From: Sulfoacidibacillus ferrooxidans | GTDB lineage: Bacteria > Bacillota > Bacilli > Alicyclobacillales > SLC66 | NCBI RefSeq assembly: GCF_022606465.1 | Contig: NZ_JALBUF010000006.1 | Span: 1-64,000 of the forward strand | DNA length: 64,000 nucleotides | Reading direction: 5' to 3' | Part shown: positions 1-8,252 of the stretch, in pieces | Layout: every line of letters starts with the position of its first letter | Position numbering within the stretch: the first letter of the stretch is position 1 | Position numbers and translations under genes: made by a program | The notes under the pieces: generated by a model | The model's input: the letters and a program-made list of their open reading frames with translations, nothing else | Told to the model about the DNA's origin: nothing | Databases searched by the model: none

Positions 1-123
<123 letters not shown>

Positions 124-162
124 GTCTCTAACTTTACTGCTCGCGTGTTTGTCTCTTGTTGC

Positions 163-176
163 ATTTAGTTTTCAAG
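163..176 (-). promoter_or_regulatory. rRNA leader boxA-like antitermination segment
   Basis: On the minus strand the leader reads CCTTGAAAACTAAA. This resembles the conserved CTTTGAAAACTAAA leader segment found ahead of 16S genes in Bacilli, where Nus factors load. Called by resemblance and position only. Confidence 0.5.
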
Positions 177-225
177 GATCCACTTGCTTGCCTTCTTCGC
201 GCCGCCGTTCGTGGCGACAGGTAGT

Positions 226-255
226 AATATAACACAGTCCGTTTTAGAGAGTCAA
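226..255 (-). promoter_or_regulatory. rRNA operon promoter
   Basis: Minus strand: -35 TTGACT (250-255) and -10 TATATT (226-231), separated by 18 bases, about 100 bases upstream of the 16S 5' end. Both hexamers match the sigma-A consensus at five of six positions. It lies in the 316-base gap (124-439) between the 16S gene and the EAL gene. The rest of that gap is leader and AT-rich upstream DNA with no gene that I can support. Confidence 0.75.
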
Positions 256-439
256 GCGCATTTCACTGTAAATCGCAAATAATGTCGATAATGTTCATTG
301 TGCTGCATTTATAGATAATTTTACACTCATAAACGTTGCACGAATGCACCGTTTATATTCTTTTTTCATTTCATTGTTCGCTTGCCATGAATCAGTTTTT
401 GATCGACCTTCGATCGACTACAGTGTATGGTCAAGCTAC

Positions 440-1366
440 CTACTTTTCTTTTGTATACTTATGCACATTTTGATAGGCACGCAATAGTCCAGCATGTGCA
501 GTTCCTACCCCTTTAGTCAACGTTGATTCTTCACAATTCTGAGAATATACAATCTCCGACATACATAGAGGCTTACTCCAATAATACCCCTGGCTCAGTT
601 GTACACCGTTCATTTTGAGCCATTCCATATCTGCTTGGCTTTCCACACCCTCTGCAATGACATATTTACTTGAAGTCACACGATCCAACAATGAACGAAG
701 GCGTTTTTGCTGTACCAGATTGTGCGCGACTCCATGAATGAGCGAGCGATCAATCTTAATATATTCAGGTTGCAATACATCAAGCTTCAATAGCAGTTCT
801 TTTGCAGAGCACTCATGCGACACATCATCTAAAGCAAACTGTATCCCGCTAGACCGCAGAACATTGCATATTGGCGCCAATTCAGAGGGGATATATGAAA
901 CGTATTCAATAATTTCAATCACTAATTGAGTAGGATCCATATGATATACATCCAGCGCTCGCTCGAAAAAATTCATAAAGCTAATATCGAGCAGACTCGT
1001 CGGCATCACATTTACAAATAAACGCTTTTGATGGAGCGCATCTGACTTAAAATGTGTGAAAGCCGTTCGGACGGCCAACATGTCTGCTGCCATACTGCAC
1101 TCTTCCACCACTGAAGCCTGAAACCACCGATCTGGCGCTAGCGCACTATCCTGCCAAAATGGTCGACTCAACGCTTCATGTGCAAATACCATTTGTTTAG
1201 AGTGATTGACAATAGGTTGATACACGGTGTACATGGAACCTGCCTCAAGCACCTCGCGTACATACATCGAGTCATCCATAGAATCACTCCGGTAAAAATG
1301 ATGGTTACCATTTTGCACAGTAGGCTTTATGTCATCTTGATTGCACATCAAGTTTTCCCACCCCAC
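440..1366 (-). CDS. EAL-domain cyclic-di-GMP phosphodiesterase
   Basis: A single EAL domain fills nearly all 308 residues; there is no visible sensor, GGDEF or membrane segment. EAL enzymes hydrolyse c-di-GMP to pGpG. Expected catalytic residues are present: E64 in HEALSRP, N119 in FVNVMP, E151/E154 in VIEIIE, the Asp pair 180-181, K204 in YIKIDRS, E239 in IAEGVES, and Q259 in SQGYYW. The usual DDFG after the Asp pair is DDVS here, so loop 6 is atypical and activity should not be assumed. The frame opens with GTG; an ATG at 1348 with GGGTGGG about 8 bases upstream is an equally good start. It is the first gene upstream of the rRNA operon. A perfect 14-bp inverted repeat lies in its leader. 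Confidence 0.9.
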   Translation of the reverse strand: MGWENLMCNQDDIKPTVQNGNHHFYRSDSMDDSMYVREVLEAGSMYTVYQPIVNHSKQMVFAHEALSRPFWQDSALAPDRWFQASVVEECSMAADMLAVRTAFTHFKSDALHQKRLFVNVMPTSLLDISFMNFFERALDVYHMDPTQLVIEIIEYVSYIPSELAPICNVLRSSGIQFALDDVSHECSAKELLLKLDVLQPEYIKIDRSLIHGVAHNLVQQKRLRSLLDRVTSSKYVIAEGVESQADMEWLKMNGVQLSQGYYWSKPLCMSEIVYSQNCEESTLTKGVGTAHAGLLRAYQNVHKYTKEK

Positions 1367-1407
1367 TCAATCAACCTACTTTCTCACATCTCTCAATCAT
1401 TGCAAAT

Positions 1408-1444
1408 GTTATATAGCGCCACCTTCAAGATGGCGCTATATAAC
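1408..1444. repeat. Perfect 14-bp inverted repeat in EAL gene leader
   Basis: Arms GTTATATAGCGCCA (1408-1421) and its exact complement (1431-1444) flank a 9-base loop. On the plus strand six T follow almost at once, so it would act as a terminator for rightward transcripts, but no rightward gene precedes it. On the minus strand it sits in the 5' leader or promoter zone of the EAL gene. It could be an operator or an RNA hairpin; the role is unknown. Confidence 0.6.
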
Positions 1445-1455
1445 GAATTTTTTAT

Positions 1456-1488
1456 GAAAAATATCCCTACTCTATGCTATAGTGTAGG
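1456..1488 (-). terminator. Rho-independent terminator of peptide gene
   Basis: On the minus strand CCTACACTAT-AGC-ATAGAGTAGG (1466-1488, nine of ten pairs) is followed by GATATTTTT. It begins about 16 bases past the stop codon of the small peptide gene, so that gene ends as its own short transcript. Confidence 0.6.
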
Positions 1489-1503
1489 CAACTACTAACG
1501 AGC

Positions 1504-1665
1504 TTAAATAACTCCTGGATCAGTAACGGCTAAAGGTGAACTATGATACGTACCGGAAGATGCAGCTGTATTTGAACCGCTACCCATCGCACCCACTGAT
1601 GTAAACATTAAAAATGCGGATAAAACCATGCTGCTGACGAGAATAAGTACTTTAATATCTTTCAT
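1504..1665 (-). CDS. 53-aa exported-type peptide, candidate RRNPP pheromone precursor
   Basis: This small gene starts at ATG 1665 with an excellent ribosome site (GAGGGTG, 8 bases before the ATG). The product has a short charged start (MKDIK), a hydrophobic stretch at about residues 6-26 like a Sec signal, then a 27-residue Ser/Gly/Thr-rich tail ending SSPLAVTDPGVI. It is transcribed divergently from the HTH-TPR regulator at 1779 and has its own -10 element and terminator. Size, export signal and location match precursors such as PapR, NprX and Phr, which are exported, trimmed, re-imported by an oligopeptide permease and bound by an RRNPP receptor. I recognise no family. The pheromone role is inference from architecture; the mature part would probably be the C-terminal 5-12 residues. 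Confidence 0.65.
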   Translation of the reverse strand: MKDIKVLILVSSMVLSAFLMFTSVGAMGSGSNTAASSGTYHSSPLAVTDPGVI

Positions 1666-1696
1666 AAAATGATCACCCTCTCTTTCTTATGAACCT

Positions 1697-1702
1697 AGTA
1701 TA
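1697..1702 (-). promoter_or_regulatory. -10 element of peptide gene promoter
   Basis: Minus strand TATACT, 31 bases upstream of the peptide ATG. The -35 position, 17 bases further up, has no good hexamer and falls inside the left arm of the palindrome at 1714-1752. That layout suits a promoter needing an activator bound there. Confidence 0.5.
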
Positions 1703-1713
1703 ACGCAACTAAC

Positions 1714-1752
1714 TTATTTACATGTGTGACTGTTACTCACATATGTAAATAA
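1714..1752. promoter_or_regulatory. Palindromic operator between peptide gene and regulator
   Basis: Two 16-base arms (1714-1729 and 1737-1752) match as an inverted repeat at 15 of 16 positions, with a 7-base spacer. The core arm is TTATTTACATGTGTGA. It overlaps the -35 zone of the peptide gene and ends 26 bases before the regulator start. It is the natural candidate binding site of the adjacent HTH dimer. Confidence 0.6.
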
Positions 1753-1778
1753 ATTAACCGCTAAAGGAGTTTGGATAT

Positions 1779-2966
1779 ATGTCGGTTGGGGAGCGTGTTC
1801 GAACCCTCAGAAAACTAAAAGGGATGAGCCAAGCAGAGTTAGCAGGAGATTTATTTAACCGCTCCTACATTAGCATGATTGAATCTGGGGCGACGATCCC
1901 ACCTGTAGAGACACTGCAGTTACTAGCGACAAAACTAGAAGTTAACTTAGACGACCTGCTCGATCCACCTGCTTCACCTAAGGCATCAAGGGAGCCGTAT
2001 CATAAGCTACTGCAAGCAAAGCGCTGCAAGTCCATTCCTTTAGCCTTGGAGTCCTGGCAAAAGTCTATTGAATATTCACTTAGCAATGTAGCTGTCGATG
2101 CGGCGATGTATATTTCTCAACAAGAAGGCTACACGGAACAAATTCACAACATTCTCTTTACCACATACAGTTTGTTAAGTCGGATTCCTATCGCAGAGAA
2201 CCAAGCGTGGTTCGACTTTATGTTTCAACTAGGGAACTCGTACTTCAACCAAAAGTCGTTTACGGAAGCAAAGCAGATCTACGAATCTATTATTCAAACC
2301 AATCCGCCACAGCAGGTCGAGCGTCGCGCAAGAATTAACTTAGCGTCAGCACTTATACGTTTGACTTTATATGAAATAGCAATTATGAATTACGAACAAA
2401 CAATTGAATTATTAAAATTAGAATCAGATAACGCTTCAGAACAATTATTAGGAATGTGTTATCACGGACTTGGAAGTTGCCAACTTTTACTCCGCCAATT
2501 AGATTTAGCATATAACTCCACCCAACGTGCCCAAGAAAAATACGCACGAGTCGATCAAGATCGGTGGCATGCAGCAAACCAAAACCTTGGTCTAATTTTA
2601 GTAGAACAAAAGCGCTATAACCACGCTAAACAGAAGTTGTTGTTTAGTAAGAGCTACTATGTACAAAAAGGGTTGTTTGCCAAAGCGGCTAATGTCGTAG
2701 ATGATCTAGTGAAAATTGCCATACTGGAAAACGACCTGGAACTCGCAACAACATACAATACAGAGGGACTATCGTATCTAGAAGAGCACACCTATGATCC
2801 CGTTCTCATGGTTCGCCTGCTCCTCCATAAGTGTCAGATCCTTAAACTACAACAAAATGACTCCTATCGCGATCTCTACACTGCAGTTAAAGCGCTGGCA
2901 CGTGCCATACAGTTTGATCTACGAGACAATGCACTAGAAACAGATCAGGAAGGACTGGAAGCGTAA
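1779..2966 (+). CDS. HTH-TPR transcriptional regulator, RRNPP type
   Basis: Residues 1-60 form an XRE-type helix-turn-helix (GERVRTLRKLKGMSQAELA, then SYISMIESG and a VNLDDLLDPP end). Residues 70-395 are helical repeats of TPR type, including FQLGNSYFNQKSFTEAKQIY and GLGSCQLLLRQLDLAYNSTQ. This layout and length match RRNPP receptors (PlcR, NprR, Rgg-like), in which a short re-imported peptide binds the TPR domain and changes DNA binding. The start is ATG with AAAGGAG 9 bases upstream. A divergent 53-aa exported-type peptide gene and a large palindrome lie immediately upstream, which supports a receptor-pheromone pair. Family membership is well supported; peptide dependence is inferred. Confidence 0.85.
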   Translation: MSVGERVRTLRKLKGMSQAELAGDLFNRSYISMIESGATIPPVETLQLLATKLEVNLDDLLDPPASPKASREPYHKLLQAKRCKSIPLALESWQKSIEYSLSNVAVDAAMYISQQEGYTEQIHNILFTTYSLLSRIPIAENQAWFDFMFQLGNSYFNQKSFTEAKQIYESIIQTNPPQQVERRARINLASALIRLTLYEIAIMNYEQTIELLKLESDNASEQLLGMCYHGLGSCQLLLRQLDLAYNSTQRAQEKYARVDQDRWHAANQNLGLILVEQKRYNHAKQKLLFSKSYYVQKGLFAKAANVVDDLVKIAILENDLELATTYNTEGLSYLEEHTYDPVLMVRLLLHKCQILKLQQNDSYRDLYTAVKALARAIQFDLRDNALETDQEGLEA

Positions 2967-3013
2967 CCGCTCGATCATCTCCTCGATCGTCGTGACACTA
3001 GTCAACGCACTTA

Positions 3014-3044
3014 TGGGACTGTGGCATCAAATGCCACAGTCCCA
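3014..3044. terminator. Terminator-like hairpin between regulator and odhB
   Basis: A perfect 14-bp inverted repeat, TGGGACTGTGGCAT and its complement, encloses a 3-base loop. It lies between converging genes. The T tract is weak on both sides (TTTGATT on plus), so this is a likely but not strong bidirectional terminator. Confidence 0.6.
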
Positions 3045-3146
3045 TTTGATTAACTACACATCAAAACAAACTTCTTTTCACCATTGGATGTACCTTTACT
3101 GATGAACTCACTAAGAATACTGTCCGCGAGCCTTCCAAAAAATCCA

Positions 3147-4442
3147 TTAGCCCTCTAATAGTAGGGATTCTGGATCTTCTACAAGTTGCTTCACCTTAAC
3201 GAGGAACTGCACCGCTTCGCTTCCATCAACGATCCGATGATCATACGAAAGAGCAAGATACATCATCGGACGGATTTCCACTTGTCCATTAATTGCTACC
3301 GGACGTTGCAAAATGCCATGCATACCCAGAATACCTACTTGTGGCGCATTTAAAATAGGCGTTGAGAATAAAGATCCAAAAACACCACCATTCGTAATAG
3401 TAAACGTTCCACCCTGCAAGTCACTTAACCCGAGTGTTTGGCTACGCGCTTTAGCAGCTAGTGCCGCTATTTCACGTTCGATCTCCGCAAACGACAACCG
3501 ATCTGCATTGCGCACCACAGGAACGACCAATCCACCCTCAGCACTCACTGCCACGCCAATATCATAGTAGTGTTTGAGGATCATATCTTCCCCAGAGATT
3601 TCTGCATTTAAACGCGGGAACGCTTTTAACGCGCCAACCACCGCTTTAGTAAAAAAGGACATAAAACCAAGACCCACACCAAATTGTTCCTTAAAGCGAT
3701 CCTTGCGACGCGTGCGTAAAGCCAATATCGCCGTCATATCCACTTCATTAAAAGTAGTTAACATCGCTGCTGTATGCTGTACTTCAACTAATCTCCGTGC
3801 AATCGTCAACCGTCTACGCGACATTTTCACACGTTCTTCAGCGCGTTCTCCTACAGCAGAAGATATACCTGTTCCCTGCTTTGATTGGGTAGCTTGCCCT
3901 GTGTGTGTCACTGTGCTTTGCGAACTACTTGCCGATTTGGGTGCCTGTTCAGACTCTTTGGCCGCCGCTACTCCACCAGACTCCTTCACGCGATTGACAT
4001 CAACGCCATATTCGCGTGCCATTTTGCGAATTGACGGCGTCGTACGACCCAGAAGAGAATTCGTTACATGTCCAAGTCCTGCTGCATCATCAGAATGAGC
4101 CTTTTCTATTGTCCCTGCAGCAGGTGTCGGAGCCAGTGCCTGATCAGGTGTACGACTCTCCTGTGAAACGGCAGGAGCTGTTGCAGATACGACAGTTGCC
4201 GTACCACTTCCTGATCCAACTGTTCCAATCACCTCACCGACCGTCACAGTCTGTCCCTCGCCTTTAACGATCGTTTCAAGAACGCCTGCTTCTTCTGCAA
4301 TGACCTCCATATTTACCTTGTCGGTTTCTAGTTCAGCAACGGCCTCCCCTTCTCCCACTTGATCCCCAACAGCCTTTAACCAACGTCCAACTGTAGCCTC
4401 AACAATCGACTCTCCAAGCTCCGGCACCACAAGTTTACTCAT
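3147..4442 (-). CDS. odhB: Dihydrolipoyllysine succinyltransferase, 2-oxoglutarate dehydrogenase E2
   Basis: E2 core of the 2-oxoglutarate dehydrogenase complex, moving the succinyl group from the lipoyl arm to CoA in the TCA cycle. Domains in order: N-terminal lipoyl domain with the modified lysine in ETDKVNME (about residue 42), a linker rich in Ala, Pro, Thr and Ser, a peripheral E3/E1-binding domain ([19 protein letters not shown], about 135-155), and the C-terminal acyltransferase domain ending with the catalytic SYDHRIVDG. At 431 residues it is a normal length. ATG 4442 is preferred because AAAGGAG lies 9 bases upstream; the frame also has a GTG one codon earlier. It follows odhA after 20 bases in one operon. 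No E3 gene is in the window. Confidence 0.95.
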   Translation of the reverse strand: MSKLVVPELGESIVEATVGRWLKAVGDQVGEGEAVAELETDKVNMEVIAEEAGVLETIVKGEGQTVTVGEVIGTVGSGSGTATVVSATAPAVSQESRTPDQALAPTPAAGTIEKAHSDDAAGLGHVTNSLLGRTTPSIRKMAREYGVDVNRVKESGGVAAAKESEQAPKSASSSQSTVTHTGQATQSKQGTGISSAVGERAEERVKMSRRRLTIARRLVEVQHTAAMLTTFNEVDMTAILALRTRRKDRFKEQFGVGLGFMSFFTKAVVGALKAFPRLNAEISGEDMILKHYYDIGVAVSAEGGLVVPVVRNADRLSFAEIEREIAALAAKARSQTLGLSDLQGGTFTITNGGVFGSLFSTPILNAPQVGILGMHGILQRPVAINGQVEIRPMMYLALSYDHRIVDGSEAVQFLVKVKQLVEDPESLLLEG

Positions 4443-4462
4443 CACTATCTACTCCTTTATCG

Positions 4463-7330
4463 TTATTCGTTCACAACAATCTCCTGATGAATCGCAGTCG
4501 AGAGTATCCGTGATTGTGTCATTTGATGATCTCCCGCAATTCCCTCTGCAGGGCTTGCCTGCTCATTACGTCCGACATAAGTAAGCGTTAGTTGCTGATT
4601 GGGGACAGCCCCATTCACTCTGAACTGATCCATAACACTGCGCAATTTGTCTTGCACAAACGTCCAAGCACCCATGTTTTGTGGTTCTTCTTGCAACCAA
4701 ACTACTTCCTTTAGATGGGGATAACGAGAGAAAGCTGCTTGTACATCCTCATATGGAAATGGGTAGAGTTGCTCTATGCGAAGAACTGCGACCCGCTCTA
4801 TATGTTCTTGTTCTGCCAAAAGTGCCGATAAATCAACAGCAACTTTCCCAGAACACAAAATCACACGTTCCACTGACTCACTGTGCATCTCGGTCAACGG
4901 CTCCTGTAACACAGGATAAAAATGACCATCAGTGAAAAATTGCACAGCCGACGCAGTGCGAGGATTGCGCAACAAGCCTTTAGGTGTCATGACAATCAAC
5001 GGCATCTTTTGATCTTCTTCACTCATCGCCTGCTGTCTCAATAAATGGAAATATTGTGATGCGCTCGTCGGGTATACGACACGCCAGTTATACTGCGCTG
5101 ACAATTGTAAGAAACGCTCAAGTCGCGCACTTGAATGTTCTGGACCCTGTCCTTCATAACCATGTGGCAACAACATCACTAGTGAAGATCGTTGCCCCCA
5201 CTTCGCAAAACCAGGTGCAACAAATTGATCGATTAACACCTGCCCCGCATTGACAAAATCACCAAACTGAGCTTCCCAAATAACCATAGAATGAGGCGAT
5301 TCGATACTATAACCGTATTCATATCCGATCACCGAAGCCTCAGATAAGGGGCTGTTATAGATCGAAAAGGATGATTTAGCCTGTGAAATTCCGTGCAATG
5401 GTGAATACTTTGCACCCGTGTGTATATCGTGCAACATCAAGTGTCGTTGCCCAAACGTACCGCGTTCACTATCCTGTCCTGTCATACGGATATCCGTTCC
5501 ATCTGCAAGAATCGTAGCAAAGGCAAGCGCTTCTGCATGCGCCCAATCCACAGTTCCCTGTTCATCAAACACTGTTTTGCGCCTCATAAGAATCCTTTGC
5601 AATTTAGGTTGCACTGCAAAATCATCCGGGAAGGTGAGCAGCTCTTCGTTTATTTGATGCAGTTCATGAAGGGCAACCGAAGTGTCTTCCCTAAAGATCG
5701 GCACCTTTAATGCCTCTTTATGAGCTGATTGTAATCCGTTCTCCATCGTCGTTTGCTGATGAGCTACATGCAGTTTTTCTTGTATTGACTTTGTGAGTGC
5801 TTCGATGTCACCTTTAGTTACAATACCTTTTTCTAACAGTTTGGTTTCATATTGCACCCGTGCACTTTGATGTTTAGCGATGATATCATATAATATCGGC
5901 TGTGTCGTAGTGGGATCATCTGTCTCGTTATGTCCCCATTTACGATAGCCGACTAAATCAATCAAAAAGTCTTTATGAAATTGCTTGCGGTAGCGCCAAG
6001 CAAGTTGCACTGCAGCCATACACGCTTCCGGATCATCGCCATTGACGTGCACAATTGGAATTTCATATCCTTTAGCGAGGTCACTGGCATAACGAGTCGA
6101 TCGTCCCTCTTCTGGTTCCGCCGTGAATCCCAGTTGGTTATTGGTGATAATATGAATCGTGCCACCTACATGATAACCCGCTAATTCAGACAGATTGAGC
6201 GTTTCAGCTACTACACCCTCACCAGAAAATGCTGCATCTCCATGAACAAGAATGGGGATCGACAAATCAACATCTTGTACAGGAAATCCCTTTGCGCCAC
6301 ATTGTTCTTGCGCTGCACGAGAAAATCCTTCGATAACCGGATCCACAAACTCCAAATGACTAGGATTATTAGCTAGAACCAATCGCGCTTGCGCAACCCC
6401 GTTGCCAGCGACTGTTTGTTTTGCTCCTAAATGATATTTCACATCACCTGTCCAACCGTAGTTGATCCCCATAGAACCTTCGGAAGGAACTAACTGTTTA
6501 TTTGGAGCCGCGTGGAATTCCGAAAAAATAAGCTCGTACTTTTTACCTAATACATGTGCGAGAACATTTAGCCTCCCACGATGGGCCATGCCCATCATCA
6601 CACTTGTTGCTCCCTGTACGGTGGACAGACGGATGAGGTGATTGAGCATGGGTACGAGTAAATCGACCCCTTCAATGGAGAATCGTTTTTGACCCACAAA
6701 TGTGCGATGCAAAAACTTTTCAAACTCCTCAACGGCAATCAGCTCTTCCAATAATGCTCGCTCTTGTTCAACGCTCAAGCCCTCGAGCAATTCGTTAGAC
6801 TCCACCTGATTAGTTAGCCACTCGCGTTCATCCTGATTGTACACATGCATAAATTCATATGCGATCGCACCTGTATAACAAGTACATAAATATGATATAG
6901 CATCACTGGCTGTCCGAATCTGCGGTATATCTTTACCTAAGATCCACTTTGCCTGCATACTATCTAAATCCTGTTTAGTTAATCCATAGCTTGCTGGGTT
7001 AAGTAAAGGAACACTCACATCCCCCTCTTGCAAAGGATTCACTCGCGCTTGCAAATGTCCATACTCCCGCAGATTCCGAGTGAAGTGCCACGCAGCCGCT
7101 AGCTTGTCCACATCACTTGTACTTTGTTCGAACTTGACTGTAGTGACTTCCTCATCGGTCGTCCCCTCTGATGGAGGTGGACCATACGTATCAAATATAT
7201 TCCTTGTTTCTTCATCAACTGCATGTGGATCCAAGCAATATTGTTCATACTTCTCCATCATGTACCCTAAATTAGGGCCAGAAAATGTAGCCCAAACATC
7301 TGCGCGATCTCTCGCTGTTCTGGGATTCAT
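4463..7330 (-). CDS. odhA: 2-oxoglutarate dehydrogenase E1 component
   Basis: Thiamine-diphosphate-dependent E1 that decarboxylates 2-oxoglutarate and loads the succinyl group onto the E2 lipoyl arm. The 955 residues and the FSGPNLGYMMEKYEQY start match the Bacillus OdhA type. Visible signatures include MMGMAHRGRLNVLAHVLGK, HGDAAFSGEGVVAETLNLS in the cofactor region, GHNETDDP, and the C-terminal transketolase-like part with WEAQFGDFVNAGQ and LPHGYEGQGPEHSS. ATG 7330 has GGAG 9 bases upstream. First gene of the odhA-odhB operon. The 439 bases upstream (7331-7769) hold a MITE-like element and no gene. Confidence 0.96.
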   Translation of the reverse strand: MNPRTARDRADVWATFSGPNLGYMMEKYEQYCLDPHAVDEETRNIFDTYGPPPSEGTTDEEVTTVKFEQSTSDVDKLAAAWHFTRNLREYGHLQARVNPLQEGDVSVPLLNPASYGLTKQDLDSMQAKWILGKDIPQIRTASDAISYLCTCYTGAIAYEFMHVYNQDEREWLTNQVESNELLEGLSVEQERALLEELIAVEEFEKFLHRTFVGQKRFSIEGVDLLVPMLNHLIRLSTVQGATSVMMGMAHRGRLNVLAHVLGKKYELIFSEFHAAPNKQLVPSEGSMGINYGWTGDVKYHLGAKQTVAGNGVAQARLVLANNPSHLEFVDPVIEGFSRAAQEQCGAKGFPVQDVDLSIPILVHGDAAFSGEGVVAETLNLSELAGYHVGGTIHIITNNQLGFTAEPEEGRSTRYASDLAKGYEIPIVHVNGDDPEACMAAVQLAWRYRKQFHKDFLIDLVGYRKWGHNETDDPTTTQPILYDIIAKHQSARVQYETKLLEKGIVTKGDIEALTKSIQEKLHVAHQQTTMENGLQSAHKEALKVPIFREDTSVALHELHQINEELLTFPDDFAVQPKLQRILMRRKTVFDEQGTVDWAHAEALAFATILADGTDIRMTGQDSERGTFGQRHLMLHDIHTGAKYSPLHGISQAKSSFSIYNSPLSEASVIGYEYGYSIESPHSMVIWEAQFGDFVNAGQVLIDQFVAPGFAKWGQRSSLVMLLPHGYEGQGPEHSSARLERFLQLSAQYNWRVVYPTSASQYFHLLRQQAMSEEDQKMPLIVMTPKGLLRNPRTASAVQFFTDGHFYPVLQEPLTEMHSESVERVILCSGKVAVDLSALLAEQEHIERVAVLRIEQLYPFPYEDVQAAFSRYPHLKEVVWLQEEPQNMGAWTFVQDKLRSVMDQFRVNGAVPNQQLTLTYVGRNEQASPAEGIAGDHQMTQSRILSTAIHQEIVVNE

Positions 7331-7465
7331 CGCTGTCGTCTCCTTCTCTACCCATCCTCATACCATTGCACACCCGGTAGCCATGTTCTCTAGAAGTTTA
7401 CCCAGACACATACCATACATTGCACTCACATAAAAAGCAGTTTGCAGTTCCGAACTTCATTTATA

Positions 7466-7620
7466 GAGGTTGTTCAAAAAGGGGTCAGAACTCCCCGGCA
7501 CATGGCAGCGTCAGCGCCAAGAATGCCCCATCACGTACCCAAAACGTACGCTCAGTCCACATTCTTGGCTTGCTTCCTTGCACTGCGCGGGTCTTACCTG
7601 CCCCCTTTTTGAACAGGCTC
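7466..7620. mobile_element. MITE-like element, copy 1 (155 bp)
   Basis: Non-coding 155-bp element with imperfect terminal inverted repeats: GAGGTTGTTCAAAAAGGGG at the left, and the right end reads GAGCCTGTTCAAAAAGGGG on the minus strand. It is flanked by a perfect 5-base direct repeat TTATA (7461-7465 and 7621-7625), consistent with target-site duplication. The whole element is a long imperfect palindrome that could fold into one hairpin. A second copy, about 97 percent identical by eye and in opposite orientation, is at 13402-13556. The gap 7331-7769 otherwise holds only promoter-type DNA for odhA and usp. Confidence 0.8.
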
Positions 7621-7769
7621 TTATAGTACTAGTGTTTCACTTCTATCTACCAATTGGCCCCTCTTACTTTACCACAGTGAATTTATCCATACCAGTTACG
7701 CATTGTGTATGGCTTGTATTTGAATTAGTATAAACTTTATGAAGTTGCACACAATGGAGGGTATACAAT

Positions 7770-8180
7770 ATGCAAACTATCTTATGGGCAACAGATGGAT
7801 CACGTTTAGCTGAAAAATCAGGAGAAATTGCAAAACAATGTTTAGAGGCATTCCCAACGTCTCGACTCATCGCACTATATGTCGAACAACCCACTTATGA
7901 AGGTAGCATCACACTTCCCATCACAGATGGAGAAAAGCAAGTCATTTCAGATATACAAGCACATATTGCTAAGGAATTATCTCATTTTGGTGCGCGCGTC
8001 CAATTCATTTCATTAGTGGGTGTTCCAGCAGACACGATCTGCCATACAGCAGAAAAGAAACAAGCTGACGTTATTTTAATCGGCAGCCATGCACACAACA
8101 CACTAGAAAGAATCTTTGTCGGAAGTGTGAGCACTGCAGTATTACATCACGCAAAATGCCCCGTCATGGTGATTCGTTAA
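7770..8180 (+). CDS. Universal stress protein, UspA family
   Basis: One 136-residue Usp domain, cytoplasmic, expected to form dimers that bind ATP in many family members. It starts with QTILWATDGSRLAEKS and ends with the nucleotide-loop region IGSHAHNTLERIFVGSVSTAV followed by CPVMVIR. The usual G-x2-G-x9-G-S/T loop has Ala in place of the second Gly, which may alter ATP binding. GGAGG precedes the ATG by 9-10 bases. An 8-bp inverted repeat, CATTGTGT (7701-7708) and ACACAATG (7749-7756), brackets the upstream region. Monocistronic, closed by a strong hairpin. Confidence 0.9.
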   Translation: MQTILWATDGSRLAEKSGEIAKQCLEAFPTSRLIALYVEQPTYEGSITLPITDGEKQVISDIQAHIAKELSHFGARVQFISLVGVPADTICHTAEKKQADVILIGSHAHNTLERIFVGSVSTAVLHHAKCPVMVIR

Positions 8181-8184
8181 ATAA

Positions 8185-8236
8185 AAAAGTAGTATCAGTC
8201 ACCCTAAACAAGCAGTGAATAGCTGATACTACTTTT
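8185..8236. terminator. Bidirectional terminator between usp and symporter
   Basis: Perfect 14-bp arms AAAAGTAGTATCAG and complement with a 24-base loop, followed on the plus strand by GTTTTT and flanked on the minus strand by TTTTTTAT. It serves both converging genes. Confidence 0.8.
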
Positions 8237-8252
8237 GTTTTTCTCCCTAATT

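Noticed and set aside
300-439. GATCGA/TCGATC short palindrome downstream of the EAL gene as its terminator
   Set aside because: The stem is only 6 bp and is followed by A rather than T on the minus strand.
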